Part shown: positions 43,843 to 52,729 of the stretch, piece after piece | Position numbering within the stretch: the first letter of the stretch is position 1 | Layout: every line of letters begins with the position of its first letter | Assembly (NCBI RefSeq): GCF_002160755.1 | Contig: NZ_NFLE01000009.1 | Span: 58,445-122,444 of the forward strand | DNA from: Lachnoclostridium sp. An14 | GTDB lineage: Bacteria > Bacillota > Clostridia > Lachnospirales > Lachnospiraceae | Reading direction: 5' to 3' | DNA length: 64,000 bases | Translations under genes and position numbers: made by a program | Notes under the pieces: model-generated | The model's database searches: none | What the model saw: only the letters and a program-made list of their open reading frames with translations | Told to the model about the DNA's origin: nothing

Positions 43843-44454
43843 TCAGCAGCAGGCGAGGGCCGCGTATTTCGGATGTTCCCTCTCCAGGGCGGCAAACAGG
43901 GCGTTGATGCGACGGTGCTGCCGCCGCCTTTCTTTCCGCATCAACTGCTGCCGGTATTTGGGGCTTATGTTCATCCGGCGGATGTCTCCTCCGCATTCCA
44001 GCTCCGATTTGCGGTAGGCGTCATGGCTGTGGATGTACTGGAAACAGGCCTCCAAAGTGTGGGCGTCCCGCTTGTCCGCCTGACAGTGATAGCGCTCCAG
44101 CTCCGGATGGGCGAAGTTTACAGGCTCCGGGGAGGCGTTTCGGTGGTAGATGGAGTAGATGAATTTCCGCGGGAGATAGCGGATGCTCCAGCAGCTGATT
44201 TCCGTTTTCACGTATACCGTGTTTCCCAGGAGCTTGTATTCCATATGCTTGCCCTGGACAAACCGGTTCAGGGCCTTTGGCTCGGAGGTCAGGTGGAACC
44301 GGGTGGTGCCGCAGCATTTGCAGGCCCGGAAGCCGCAGCCCTCCGCCTGTTTCGGCGACATCCGGATCCAGTTTTTTTGCTGGCTACGCCGCAGATGCCA
44401 GCAGCATTGTTCGTGGTAAATGGTTCGGCCGGGAAGAATGATCATCGCTCTCAT
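43843..44454 (-). CDS. Ada-like zinc-site protein of unknown function
   Basis: This 203-residue basic protein has a segment HEQCCWHLRRSQQKNW ending in GFRACKCC near residues 15-50. It resembles the Cys4 zinc site of the Ada DNA-repair N-terminal domain (C-x3-C ... GFRPCKRC). The remainder is Arg/Lys/Tyr-rich with no known domain. AAAGGAG precedes the ATG at 44454. With the HIRAN gene it forms a two-gene operon that may act on damaged DNA. This is inference. Confidence 0.68.
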   Translation of the reverse strand: MRAMIILPGRTIYHEQCCWHLRRSQQKNWIRMSPKQAEGCGFRACKCCGTTRFHLTSEPKALNRFVQGKHMEYKLLGNTVYVKTEISCWSIRYLPRKFIYSIYHRNASPEPVNFAHPELERYHCQADKRDAHTLEACFQYIHSHDAYRKSELECGGDIRRMNISPKYRQQLMRKERRRQHRRINALFAALEREHPKYAALACC

Positions 44455-44560
44455 TTGGAACTCCTTTCTGTGAGGATTATGTTTCTGGTATGATCCCAGT
44501 CTAGCAGATTTCCTGTCCGAAAAAACTCCCACTAAATGTGAAAAATATGCGTGGCAGAGC

Positions 44561-44653
44561 CTTCCGCCGGAGCGCCTCTGCGATTAGTAGCCATCTTCCT
44601 TTGCGCGGAGTGCGCCTCCTGCCAAGAGGCTTTTGTGTTTATAACACAAAAAG
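44561..44653 (-). repeat. Dispersed hairpin repeat, copy 1
   Basis: Read on -, a TTTTGTGT/ACACAAAA hairpin is followed by AAGCCTC, then GGAGGCGCACTCCGCGCAAA and GGAAGATGGCT. The same order of blocks occurs at 60303-60425 and 63877-64000. This copy sits directly after the terminator of the WYL gene. Confidence 0.8.
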
Positions 44654-44675
44654 GCCCCGGCGCAGGTCCGGAGCC
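44653..44675 (-). terminator. Terminator of the WYL gene
   Basis: On -, GGCTCCGG and CCGGGGCC form a stem followed by TTTTT (44652-44648). Confidence 0.8.
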
Positions 44676-44695
44676 TAAGAGGCATAGCACAGTGT

Positions 44696-45697
44696 TCAGT
44701 TGTCGCCGCCGCAGTATTGGGCGGTGAGCCTGCCGGCGATTTCCTTCATTTTAGAGACGGCCCGGTCGGGGGCGATGATCTGGATGCCGCCGCCCAGCCC
44801 GATGATCCAGCTCAAAAACATATCGCTTAACACCACCTCCACCGTAGTGCGGAAATGGCCGTCCTCCTCTTTTTTGATCCGCAGTTCCTTGCCGAACCGG
44901 TCGATGAGGATTCCGGCGAACCGGTTTTCCGCGCGCAGGGTGACGGAGACCTTCTCTCCGCCGAACATCCCAAACAGGGATTTGGAGTAGGCGGCCACGT
45001 CAAAGCCGGAGAGGAGCTCTTTTCCCTCCCGCGGCTGGCCGGTGACGGTGATCCGCAGCATTTTGTCAATGCGGTAGTGCTTTAAGATCCGGCTCTCGCC
45101 GTCGTAGCCCACCAGGTAGTAGTATTCGTCGTCCCACACCAGATGCCAGGGGCTGACGTAATACCAGGCCCCGTTGTGGCGTAGCTCCTGCTGCTTGTCC
45201 GCATTCCACTGGAAATACTGGAAACGGATCTGGGAATTGGTGTGGATGGCGGTGTGGATCTTGTCCACGTTGTAGTAAATGCTCTCGTTCATGGTTTTGA
45301 CCCGGCCGCTGATTAAAACCTGGCGCTGGAGCTGTTTGGCCTCGTGCACGCTCACCAGGGATTCCAGCTTTTTGATGAGGGCGGCGGATTTCTTTTCCGT
45401 GATGAATTTGGCGGCCTGGACGGAGTCCACCAGGAGTTTCAGTTCCGCCAGCTCAAAGGTGCGGGAGGCGATGCGGTAGAGGTAGGTTTTTCCGCATTTT
45501 TCCCCGATGATGTCCAGGCCGAAACAGCGCAGCTCCTCGAAATCAGAATAGAGAGTTTTTCGATCCGCGCTGACGCCCCGGGCGGCCAGGCGGTCGATGA
45601 TCTCCTGCGCGGTGAGCCCGTGGCTGTCATCCGTTTCCTCCATGAAGATTTTTGTCAGAAAAAGCAGTTTCAGCTTTTGATTGTTTCCCTTTGCCAT
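44696..45697 (-). CDS. WYL-domain transcriptional regulator
   Basis: This 333-residue regulator has an N-terminal HTH_11 domain (TAQEIIDRLAARGVSADRKTLYSDFEEL), a WYL domain (IRFQYFQW ... GAWYYVSPWHLVWDDEYYYLVGYD) and a C-terminal WCX extension. WYL domains bind nucleic acids or nucleotides and often control defence or DNA-damage genes. GGAGG precedes the ATG. It is monocistronic and close to the HIRAN/Ada-like pair. Confidence 0.93.
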   Translation of the reverse strand: MAKGNNQKLKLLFLTKIFMEETDDSHGLTAQEIIDRLAARGVSADRKTLYSDFEELRCFGLDIIGEKCGKTYLYRIASRTFELAELKLLVDSVQAAKFITEKKSAALIKKLESLVSVHEAKQLQRQVLISGRVKTMNESIYYNVDKIHTAIHTNSQIRFQYFQWNADKQQELRHNGAWYYVSPWHLVWDDEYYYLVGYDGESRILKHYRIDKMLRITVTGQPREGKELLSGFDVAAYSKSLFGMFGGEKVSVTLRAENRFAGILIDRFGKELRIKKEEDGHFRTTVEVVLSDMFLSWIIGLGGGIQIIAPDRAVSKMKEIAGRLTAQYCGGDN

Positions 45698-45827
45698 GGC
45701 GCGTTCCTCCCGTTTTCCCTTGTCTATGGGATATTATAGCAGAGAAAGAGAGAAAGGTGGGAGAGGAAATTTTACATGAAACCGGAGGATAGAAAGCTTT
45801 CGCTATATCGTGGTTTCTGTTTCTTCG

Positions 45828-46649
45828 CTATTTCGCCCAGCCAGCAAGGATTTCCTTGACCCAGCCGCAGAGACGGTCGCTGGCTTCATTGGCGATTTTT
45901 ACAACCTGTTCGTGGGTGTGGGGCACCTTGGCGATGCCGGTAGCCATATTGGTGATGCAGGCAATTCCTAAAACCCCCATGCCCAGGTAGTTGGCTACGA
46001 TGGTTTCCGGTACGGTGGACATTCCCACCGCGTCTGCGCCCATAGCGGCGAAGGCCCGGATCTCAGCGGCGGTTTCATAGCAGGGGCCGCCGAACCAGGC
46101 ATAAACACCTTCCTGATAGGAAATGCCCAGCTTTTTGGCCGCCGCGTCTGCCTTGGCGCGGAGCGCGGGAGAATAGGGGGCGGAAACGTCGGGGAAACGG
46201 GGGCCAAAGCGCTCGTCATTGGGGCCGGTGAGAGGATTGAGGCCCACCGTATTGATGTAGTCGTTTAACAGGACTAAGTCTCCCGGCTGAAAGCTGGGAT
46301 TGATGGCGCCGCAGGCGTTGGTCACAATCAGGCTTTCCACGCCTAACAGTTTCATCACGTACAGCGGATAGGTCACTTCCCGAAGGGTAAAGCCCTCATA
46401 ATAGTGGAAACGTCCCTGCATGGCGCAGATAACCTGGCCGCCTACGGTGCCGATCACCAGATTTCCAGCGTGGCCTGCCACGTGAGACTGGGGGAAATTA
46501 GGGATTTCATGATAGGGGATGACCGTCGGCTGTTCGATGGTTTCCGCGAAATCGCCCAGTCCGCTTCCGAGGATGATTCCCACGGTCGGGGTTTGGCTGC
46601 ATTTTGTGCGGATAAATGCAGCAGAGTCAAGAACTTGGTTGTAAAACAT
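45828..46649 (-). CDS. punA: Purine-nucleoside phosphorylase
   Basis: This 273-residue trimeric-type purine nucleoside phosphorylase has the phosphate loop GIILGSGLGDF, HAGNLVIG, QGRFHYYEG, and the purine-site NACGAINPSF and GMSTVPETIVANYLGM motifs. It releases purine bases from nucleosides in salvage. AAAGGAG precedes the ATG. Its promoter carries a Crp/Fnr-type palindrome, so the neighbouring regulator at 46934 probably activates it. Confidence 0.96.
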   Translation of the reverse strand: MFYNQVLDSAAFIRTKCSQTPTVGIILGSGLGDFAETIEQPTVIPYHEIPNFPQSHVAGHAGNLVIGTVGGQVICAMQGRFHYYEGFTLREVTYPLYVMKLLGVESLIVTNACGAINPSFQPGDLVLLNDYINTVGLNPLTGPNDERFGPRFPDVSAPYSPALRAKADAAAKKLGISYQEGVYAWFGGPCYETAAEIRAFAAMGADAVGMSTVPETIVANYLGMGVLGIACITNMATGIAKVPHTHEQVVKIANEASDRLCGWVKEILAGWAK

Positions 46650-46708
46650 ATGATTTCTCCTTTCATTGCGCGGGGAGCTGTTTCCATACCCCTTGTTTTT
46701 GTAATTCC

Positions 46709-46749
46709 AGTATGAATCCTGAGGCGGCTAAAAAAAAGGACATATGTCC
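46709..46749 (-). promoter_or_regulatory. Crp/Fnr-type operator and -10 of the phosphorylase gene
   Basis: The palindrome GGACATATGTCC (46738-46749) lies beside eight A/T pairs. On - its centre is 29 nt upstream of CATACT (46714-46709), which puts it near -41.5, the class II activator position. The same layout is found at 48566-48606. Confidence 0.7.
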
Positions 46750-46846
46750 CGATTTTGCAGAAAAAGAATAAAGACCCAAAGAATAAAAACTGGAAATGTG
46801 CCCTGCGGCGGGCGGGATGGGCGGATATAAGGGACAGAAGGGATTT

Positions 46847-46903
46847 CAAAAAAAAGACCGGCCCATAAAAGGACAGATCGGAAAGTCCTTTTATGAGCCG
46901 GCG
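46847..46903 (-). terminator. Terminator of the Crp/Fnr gene
   Basis: On -, GCCGGCTCATAAAAGGAC pairs with GTCCTTTTATGGGCCGGT, followed by CTTTTTTT. Confidence 0.9.
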
Positions 46904-46933
46904 GCAGACGCCAGGCAAAACCGGGCGGAGGAT

Positions 46934-47701
46934 TCAGCCGGAAGGAGACTGGCCCCGGGGCCGTGAGCCGGATGGGGCTTTTATGGGGAACGCATTTTCG
47001 GACAGGAAGTGCTGGTCGCAGTATTCCTGCATCTGTTTCGCCTGTTTTGGGGAAAGGCGGATCTTTCCCTGGCGGACAGAGAGCAGGCCGTCCTCCTGTA
47101 ATTGGGAAATGGTGCGGTTTACGGTCTTAATGCAGAAACCGAGGAGCTCCGCTAATTCAGGCCGTGTCTTTTTCAGCACGAATCCATCGGGGCTGTCATC
47201 CGTTTGGAACAGCTCCAGCAAAAAAAGAATCATTCGGTCATAGCAGCTGAGAAACAGGTATTGGCGTCCGTCTTTCAGCTGGCGGGTCAGCTCTCCGATG
47301 ATGTTCTGGGCGCGGCTGTAGAGGATGCCGGAGTCCTGCCTGATCCAGGAACGCCAGAGGTTTATGGGGATCCTGGCGAGGGTGCACAAGGTGACGGCCT
47401 GGATGGTGGCGGAGTAGAGCGGCTGGTCCAGGAAACACTCCAGCTCTCCCAGGATCCGGCCGGAGGTAAAGCTGCGAAAAATATATACCTTTTCCTCCAG
47501 GTGCATTTCCATGCCTTGGGCCCGTCCCCGGAGGATGATGTAGATGTAAAGACAGGGAGTGCCGGAGCGGATGATGGATTTCCCTTTCGGCACTTTGATT
47601 ACTTCCAGGCTGTCCAGCACATCCTGTGGGCAGCCGTGAAACAGCCGCTCCATTCGTTCCTGCTCTTTTTTCGGAAGATAGCTGATAAAGTCAATGCTCA
47701 T
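46934..47701 (-). CDS. Crp/Fnr-family transcriptional regulator
   Basis: This 255-residue regulator has an N-terminal cyclic-nucleotide-binding fold (VIKVPKGKSIIRSGTPCLYIYIILRG), a dimerisation helix and a C-terminal winged HTH (TRPELAELLGFCIKTVNRTISQLQEDGLL). There is no FNR-type cysteine cluster, so the ligand is unknown. The ATG at 47701 follows AAAGGGAG. Palindromes at the promoters of both flanking genes are its probable targets. Confidence 0.9.
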   Translation of the reverse strand: MSIDFISYLPKKEQERMERLFHGCPQDVLDSLEVIKVPKGKSIIRSGTPCLYIYIILRGRAQGMEMHLEEKVYIFRSFTSGRILGELECFLDQPLYSATIQAVTLCTLARIPINLWRSWIRQDSGILYSRAQNIIGELTRQLKDGRQYLFLSCYDRMILFLLELFQTDDSPDGFVLKKTRPELAELLGFCIKTVNRTISQLQEDGLLSVRQGKIRLSPKQAKQMQEYCDQHFLSENAFPIKAPSGSRPRGQSPSG

Positions 47702-47904
47702 TTCCCATTTCTCCCTTTCACAAATCACGGGCCCGATCCCATGCCGGACGGCGGCCGGTACGGGATCGGGCAGGTTGCGGACCGCGGAAAACGGATCCGT
47801 AAGTTATTCGTTATTATACCGTATTTATGAGGGAAAGGAAACAGGTCTGCCTGTTTTTATAAGGCTTTTATCAGCCTTTTGTCACAGGAAATTTCAGAGG
47901 ATGA

Positions 47905-48510
47905 TCACAGGGTTTTCCGGAATACGCCGCCGTCGTCCCGATACCCCATTTTCTTTAGATACTCGGTGTGCTCTTTGACGTTTCGGTCTCCGATCAGCTC
48001 CTGGATCCCCATGTTCTTTAAGTCCTGATACAGGTGGGACGCCACAGAGCAGTCCCGGTACATGGGGGTGGAGTAATCCAGGCTGAGGTGCATGGCCGTT
48101 TCCCCGGCGTAGTGTCCGATGGAGACGCCTGCGGGGGAATCTCCGCACAGGGTCAGGAAAACCCGGTCAGCGGAGCCAGCTCCTGTAAAGTCGGGAAAGT
48201 ATTTTAAAATGTCCTCCCGGTAGTGGCTGATGAAAAATTGGAGGAAGGCGTCGTCTGGTTTCAGCTCGACGGTGGTGTAGGTCTGGCCGTTGACAGACAG
48301 CTTTCTCATGTTGTAGAGGTTGATGAGAACGAGGCAGAAATTCATCAAAGCAGTGGGGTAGGAGTGAATGATCAACGCGTAGGTGGCAAAGATCGTGCTG
48401 CCGATGGTATTGATGATTCTCAGTTTCATGACGGAGGTCATCAGCATGGAGATCACCACCAGGACAGATCCCAGGTATCCGAACAGTTCAATCAGCAAGT
48501 GAAGGTTCAT
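47905..48510 (-). CDS. YgjV-like membrane protein with GNAT-like tail
   Basis: This 201-residue protein has three N-terminal membrane helices (about 5-25, 28-48, 52-68) of the YgjV/Imp type. A soluble half follows that resembles a GNAT acetyltransferase (SIGHYAGETAMHLSLDYSTPMYRDCSVASHLYQDLKNMGI ... YLKKMGY). I am unsure of enzymatic activity because the acetyl-CoA loop is weak. A Crp/Fnr operator stands in its promoter. Confidence 0.72.
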   Translation of the reverse strand: MNLHLLIELFGYLGSVLVVISMLMTSVMKLRIINTIGSTIFATYALIIHSYPTALMNFCLVLINLYNMRKLSVNGQTYTTVELKPDDAFLQFFISHYREDILKYFPDFTGAGSADRVFLTLCGDSPAGVSIGHYAGETAMHLSLDYSTPMYRDCSVASHLYQDLKNMGIQELIGDRNVKEHTEYLKKMGYRDDGGVFRKTL

Positions 48511-48565
48511 AAATCGTGGCTCCTTTCATTCCTTTTATCTGGATGTGACGGGTTGTTATAAGGAC

Positions 48566-48606
48566 ATGGTAGCACAGGGCGGCGGGTAAAAAAAGGACAT
48601 ATGGCC
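48566..48606 (-). promoter_or_regulatory. Crp/Fnr-type operator and -10 of the YgjV-like gene
   Basis: GGACATATGGCC (48595-48606), with seven A/T pairs beside it, is a near copy of the operator at 46738. On - the centre is again 29 nt upstream of the -10 (TACCAT with TGC extension, 48571-48566). Confidence 0.7.
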
Positions 48607-48716
48607 TTTTTTGGACAGAATTGTCAGGCGGAATGAGGGAGAAAGAGTGTGACTGTGGAGAGACGGTATTTGTCTGGGACGGCAGGTCTAGCTCCGGGAT
48701 TTTGCGGACAGGTCGC

Positions 48717-48758
48717 AAAAAACAGGAGCCGGATCCCTCTGCCGGATCTGGCTCCTGT
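48717..48758 (-). terminator. Terminator of the Na/Pi cotransporter gene
   Basis: On -, CAGGAGCCAGATCC pairs with GGATCCGGCTCCTG (one G-T pair), followed by TTTTTT. Confidence 0.88.
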
Positions 48759-48784
48759 CATTTCCCATATAATATTCAATCCCG

Positions 48785-50020
48785 TCAGATCGACGCCAGA
48801 GCCTGTTGGCCCATGAAGGAGGAGATGTAGCTGGAAATTTCCTTATTCAGGTAGTCTACGTATTCCTCCCGTTTCGTCACGGAGGACAGGTTCTGGGTGG
48901 TTCCGCTCTGGACGGAATCAAAGCTCTCCCGGATGTTTTCAGATACCATTCCGGCCATGCGGCTCAGCTCATTTCCAATATTATGGATGGCGATGGCGGA
49001 GGTGCCCAGATGGCTTTCCCGGGAGCGGGCCTCCGGAATCACGTTGATATACTTTAAACGGAAACCCTCGGCCTTCTCCGACGGGTGCTCCGGAAGGATG
49101 CGCACCGCCAGTCCGGCAAGCTGAGTCCCGAAGGGGATCAGCAGGATGGTGGTCACCACGTTAAAGAGGGTGTGCATATTGGCGATCTGGGCGGCCGGGT
49201 TGGAAGGCGTCCAGGAGCTGACCAGGGTGGTCAGGGGAGTCGTCATGCAGGCGAAGGTAAAAATCGTGGTTCCGATGATATTGAACATCAGGTGGATGAT
49301 GGTAGTCCTCTTTGCACTGCGGCTGGTGCCGATGGAGGCCAGAATGGCGGTGATACAGGTTCCGATATTCTGTCCAAACAGCACGTACACCGCGGTGGGC
49401 AGTCCGATCACGCCGCTGACAGCCAGAGCCTGCAAGATTCCCACAGAGGCGGAGGAGGACTGGATCAGGGCAGTGAAAAGGGCGCCTGCCGTAATGCCGA
49501 TCAGCGGGTTGGAGAAGTTGGTGATCAGCTCTACAAAGGCAGGAGAGTCCCGCAGCGGCATCATAGCCGCGCTCATAAAGTCCATTCCGATAAACAGGAT
49601 GCCCAGTCCGGCTAAAATGTGGCCGTAATGCTGTACCTGCTTATTTTTGATAAACATAGCGATAGCCACGCCCAGGAAAGCCATGAGAGGCGCGATGGCG
49701 CCTACGTCCAGGGCAATGAGCTGTCCGGTGATGGTGGTTCCGATGTTGGCGCCCATGATGATCCACACAGCCTGCCGCAGCGTCATCATGCCGGAGTTTA
49801 CAAAACCGACGACCATGACGGTGGTGGCGGAGGAGGACTGGATCAGGGCGGTGATTCCGGCACCTACCAACACGCCGATGAAACGGTTGGCAGTGAGGCG
49901 TTCCAGAATTTTCTGCATCCGATTCCCGGCAGCAGCCTCTAGACCGTTGCTCATCATCTGCATTCCGTACAGGAAAAGGGCAAGGCCGCCCAACAGGTTC
50001 AAAAAGTCTGATGTTTGCAT
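48785..50020 (-). CDS. Na/Pi cotransporter family protein, short form
   Basis: This 411-residue NptA/PhoU-type transporter has two inverted Na_Pi_cotrans repeats with the hallmark ALIQSSSATTVMVVGFV and ALIQSSSASVGILQALA. About 60 residues of a PhoU-like tail follow; most relatives known to me have a longer PhoU region and total about 540 residues. A terminator follows the stop directly, so the short form seems settled. It imports phosphate or a similar anion with sodium. The start is the ATG at 50020 after a GGGG site. Confidence 0.9.
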   Translation of the reverse strand: MQTSDFLNLLGGLALFLYGMQMMSNGLEAAAGNRMQKILERLTANRFIGVLVGAGITALIQSSSATTVMVVGFVNSGMMTLRQAVWIIMGANIGTTITGQLIALDVGAIAPLMAFLGVAIAMFIKNKQVQHYGHILAGLGILFIGMDFMSAAMMPLRDSPAFVELITNFSNPLIGITAGALFTALIQSSSASVGILQALAVSGVIGLPTAVYVLFGQNIGTCITAILASIGTSRSAKRTTIIHLMFNIIGTTIFTFACMTTPLTTLVSSWTPSNPAAQIANMHTLFNVVTTILLIPFGTQLAGLAVRILPEHPSEKAEGFRLKYINVIPEARSRESHLGTSAIAIHNIGNELSRMAGMVSENIRESFDSVQSGTTQNLSSVTKREEYVDYLNKEISSYISSFMGQQALASI

Positions 50021-50149
50021 AGTAATCCCCTTCATTTTCTTATAAACGGTTTTTAGGTTCCTGGAGCGTATTGTAAAAGAAATTTTTAAGAAGAACAATA
50101 GAGTTTTCCTTCATTTAACGCAGATTTTACATAGATTTAACAATCCCTC

Positions 50150-50179
50150 TTTACAGGCCGCAAAACCCCATGATATAGT
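50150..50179 (+). promoter_or_regulatory. brnQ promoter candidate
   Basis: TTTACA, an 18-nt spacer and TATAGT lie about 58 nt before the brnQ ATG, in the divergent gap. Confidence 0.5.
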
Positions 50180-50236
50180 GGAACAATCCCACATTTTTGA
50201 CGGAATATGACAGGCTGATGAAGGAGGACACAGAAC

Positions 50237-51433
50237 ATGAAGAAGGAACTGGAGAGAAAGGAACGGGTGCTCATTGGGTTTACCCTGTTTTCCATGTTTT
50301 TCGGGGCGGGGAATCTGATTTTTCCCCCTTTAGTGGGAATCCAGGCGGGTACGTCCGCGGTTCCCGCCATGGCGGGGCTTTTGATCAGCGCCGTGGGGCT
50401 TCCTATTTTAGGAGTGGCGGCGGTGGCTAAGTGCGGCGGCCTGGACCGGCTGGCGGGGCGGGTGCATCCGGTGTTTGCGTCAGTATTTACCCTGCTGATC
50501 TACGTGATGATCGGGCCGGGGCTGGCGATCCCCAGGACGGCCAGCACGTCTTTTGAAATGGCGGCGGCCCCCTTTTTAGGAGCTGTCGGGACGGTGTCAA
50601 GACCGTTGGTGATGGCGGTCTACTCCCTGCTGTTTTTTGCGCTGGCATTTCTCTTTGCCCTGCGTCCGGACCGGCTGAAGGATATGCTGGGGAAAATTAT
50701 GACACCGGCCCTGCTGGCGCTGATCGCGGTGATTTTTGCGGGCTGCCTGTTCGGGGATCAGACGGCAGCCGCGGCGCCCACAGCCGGGTATGAGCGCCTG
50801 GCGGCGGTAAAGGGGTTTGTGGAGGGGTATCAGACCATGGATACCATCGCGGCCCTGAATTTCGGCATCGTGATCGCCATGAATATCCAGGGTATGGGGG
50901 TAAAACGGGACGGGGACGTGGCCAGAGAAACCATCAAGGCCGGCGGAATCGCCGGCGTCCTTCTGGCCGCGGTATACAGCTGCCTGGCCTACGTGGGCGT
51001 GGCCGCCTCCGGCCTGGGCCAGCCGGTGACCAACGGGGCGGATGTGCTGACCCTGGTGGTGCACCGCCTTTTCGGCACGGCGGGGACGGTGATCATCGCG
51101 CTGATCTTTTTTATCGCCTGCCTGAACGTGTGCACCGGCCTGCTGTCCTGCTGCAGCGAGTATTTCAGCCAGGCATTTCCCAGACTTGGCTACCGCGGAT
51201 GGCTGGGGCTGTTCGCGGCGGTGAGCCTGGTGGTGTCCAATGCCGGACTGGACGCCATCATCCGGGTCTCCGCCCCGGCCCTGTCCATGATCTATCCCGT
51301 GGCCATCGCGCTGATCGTGCTGGCATTTCTGCCGGGGAAATTGAAGGAAAACCGCCTGCTGTACCGGATCGTGGTGACGGTCGTGGCGGTGTGGAGCGTG
51401 GGGAGCGGAGTTTTGGGGATGATGGGGGGATGA
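50237..51433 (+). CDS. brnQ: Branched-chain amino acid transporter
   Basis: This 398-residue BrnQ/LIVCS-type carrier opens with GFTLFSMFFGAGNLIFPPLVG and has about 12 membrane helices, including IYVMIGPGLAIPRTASTSFEM. It takes up Leu, Ile and Val with sodium. It is slightly shorter than the usual 430 to 450 residues. GGAGG precedes the ATG. It is transcribed alone. Confidence 0.94.
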   Translation: MKKELERKERVLIGFTLFSMFFGAGNLIFPPLVGIQAGTSAVPAMAGLLISAVGLPILGVAAVAKCGGLDRLAGRVHPVFASVFTLLIYVMIGPGLAIPRTASTSFEMAAAPFLGAVGTVSRPLVMAVYSLLFFALAFLFALRPDRLKDMLGKIMTPALLALIAVIFAGCLFGDQTAAAAPTAGYERLAAVKGFVEGYQTMDTIAALNFGIVIAMNIQGMGVKRDGDVARETIKAGGIAGVLLAAVYSCLAYVGVAASGLGQPVTNGADVLTLVVHRLFGTAGTVIIALIFFIACLNVCTGLLSCCSEYFSQAFPRLGYRGWLGLFAAVSLVVSNAGLDAIIRVSAPALSMIYPVAIALIVLAFLPGKLKENRLLYRIVVTVVAVWSVGSGVLGMMGG

Positions 51434-51563
51434 GAGGAGCCGGGGAAAATGGGGAGTTTCCAGGAAAGCCCGTCGGGACACTCCCCCTGGCCTCTGTGCC
51501 GAAAAAACCGAAGAATGGACGGAGAATACGCCCAAGGAACCAGGAAACTTAGAAAATCTCCTA

Positions 51564-51592
51564 TTGACAAAATCGACAAAAGCTCTTATACT
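51564..51592 (+). promoter_or_regulatory. Promoter of the beta-glucoside operon
   Basis: TTGACA, a 17-nt spacer and TATACT form a strong sigma-A promoter. Its start point would fall about 20 nt before the first antiterminator target. Confidence 0.85.
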
Positions 51593-51619
51593 TTTACTAT
51601 AAGTTTATAGAAATTGACA

Positions 51620-51696
51620 GGATTGTTACTCTTTGAGGCTTTACCTGCAGGAACATATTTCCTATGTGTTTTTGCTGTGCCTTGAGGAGTTTTTTT
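51620..51696 (+). promoter_or_regulatory. RAT antiterminator site 1 and leader terminator
   Basis: GGATTGTTACT and AGGCTTTACC (51620-51645) match the ribonucleic antiterminator consensus bound by BglG/LicT proteins. The right half overlaps an imperfect hairpin ending in GCCT and TTTTTTT (51690-51696). LicT bound to the RAT would prevent this terminator. The rest of 51434-51901 holds the promoter and a repeat hairpin. Confidence 0.82.
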
Positions 51697-51713
51697 ATTG
51701 TATGGAAATGGTC

Positions 51714-51760
51714 CTTTTGTATCGTAGAAATCTGCATTTTCCATGATACAAAAGCCTCCA
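51714..51760 (+). repeat. Dispersed hairpin repeat, partial copy in the licT leader
   Basis: TTTTGTATC...GATACAAAA forms a hairpin followed by AGCCTCCAGCGG, the same order as the hairpin part of the copies at 62755 and 63877. Confidence 0.65.
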
Positions 51761-51901
51761 GCGGATGCGTGCTGTTGCGTACACGCTTTCATGAGGGTTT
51801 TTAGGGATAGAAATTCCTGCCAACGCGGCCCGCAGGTTCCTATTTCAAAGAAACGAGGAAACTTCACAGTCATTTTCCAGGACGGGATAAAGGGTGAGAG
51901 T

Positions 51902-52729
51902 ATGAGGGTGATTAAAAATATCAATAACAATGTATCGCTGTGTCTGACGGATTCCGGCGTGGAAGTGATCGCATTTGGGAAAGGGCTGGGTTTTAAAAGG
52001 CCCCCCTATGAGATTGAGCTAAGTCAGATCGACCGCACCTTTTACGATGTGGATCAGATGTACATTCAGATGATCAATGAAATTCCGGAGCAGATCCTGG
52101 ACATTTCCATCCGGGTGATGGATTACGCCAGGACCCTGATTGACAGCCCTATCAGCTCCAACGTGGTATTTACTCTGGCGGATCACATCCATTTTGCTAT
52201 TGAGCGGCACCGGAAACATATGGAGATTAAACTGCCCATTCTCTACGACGTGAAAAGCCTGATGGAAAAGGAAGTCATGATCGGTTACCGGGCCCTGGAA
52301 CTGATCCGGCGGGAGTTAAAGGTCCGCCTTCCAGAGGAGGAAGCAGCCTGCATCGCCCTGCATATCGCCAACGCGGAGGGAGCGGTGAAAACGGACCGGG
52401 AGGAAAACGACGAGGCTATCATCGGCCGTGTGGTGGAGATCATCGAGGACTTTTTTGATATTTCCATCGACCGCTCTGGCTTTACCTATTCCCGCTTTGC
52501 TATGCACATGAGGTATCTAATCCGGCGTGGAAGGTCGAATACCCTTCTTCAAGGGGAGGACATGGCTTTGCTGGAGACGTTGTCGGAGTCGCTGGAGGAA
52601 GTGGAAAAATGTGTGCAGCAGATCGTAGAGTATCTAAATCGGGTGTTGGACTGCCGGTTGACCCCGGAGGAGAAAATGTATCTGATCATCTATACTAACA
52701 GAATCTGTATGAGGGAGGAAGAACGATAA
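51902..52729 (+). CDS. licT: BglG/LicT-family transcriptional antiterminator
   Basis: This 275-residue protein has an RNA-binding CAT domain (MRVIKNINNNVSLCLTDSG) and two PRD domains with regulatory histidines (LADHIHFAIERH, IALHIANAEG, MHMRYL). Sugar availability, signalled by PTS phosphorylation, switches it on; it then binds the two RAT sites in this operon. The ATG at 51902 follows AAAGGG; an upstream extension would read through the leader. Confidence 0.94.
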   Translation: MRVIKNINNNVSLCLTDSGVEVIAFGKGLGFKRPPYEIELSQIDRTFYDVDQMYIQMINEIPEQILDISIRVMDYARTLIDSPISSNVVFTLADHIHFAIERHRKHMEIKLPILYDVKSLMEKEVMIGYRALELIRRELKVRLPEEEAACIALHIANAEGAVKTDREENDEAIIGRVVEIIEDFFDISIDRSGFTYSRFAMHMRYLIRRGRSNTLLQGEDMALLETLSESLEEVEKCVQQIVEYLNRVLDCRLTPEEKMYLIIYTNRICMREEER

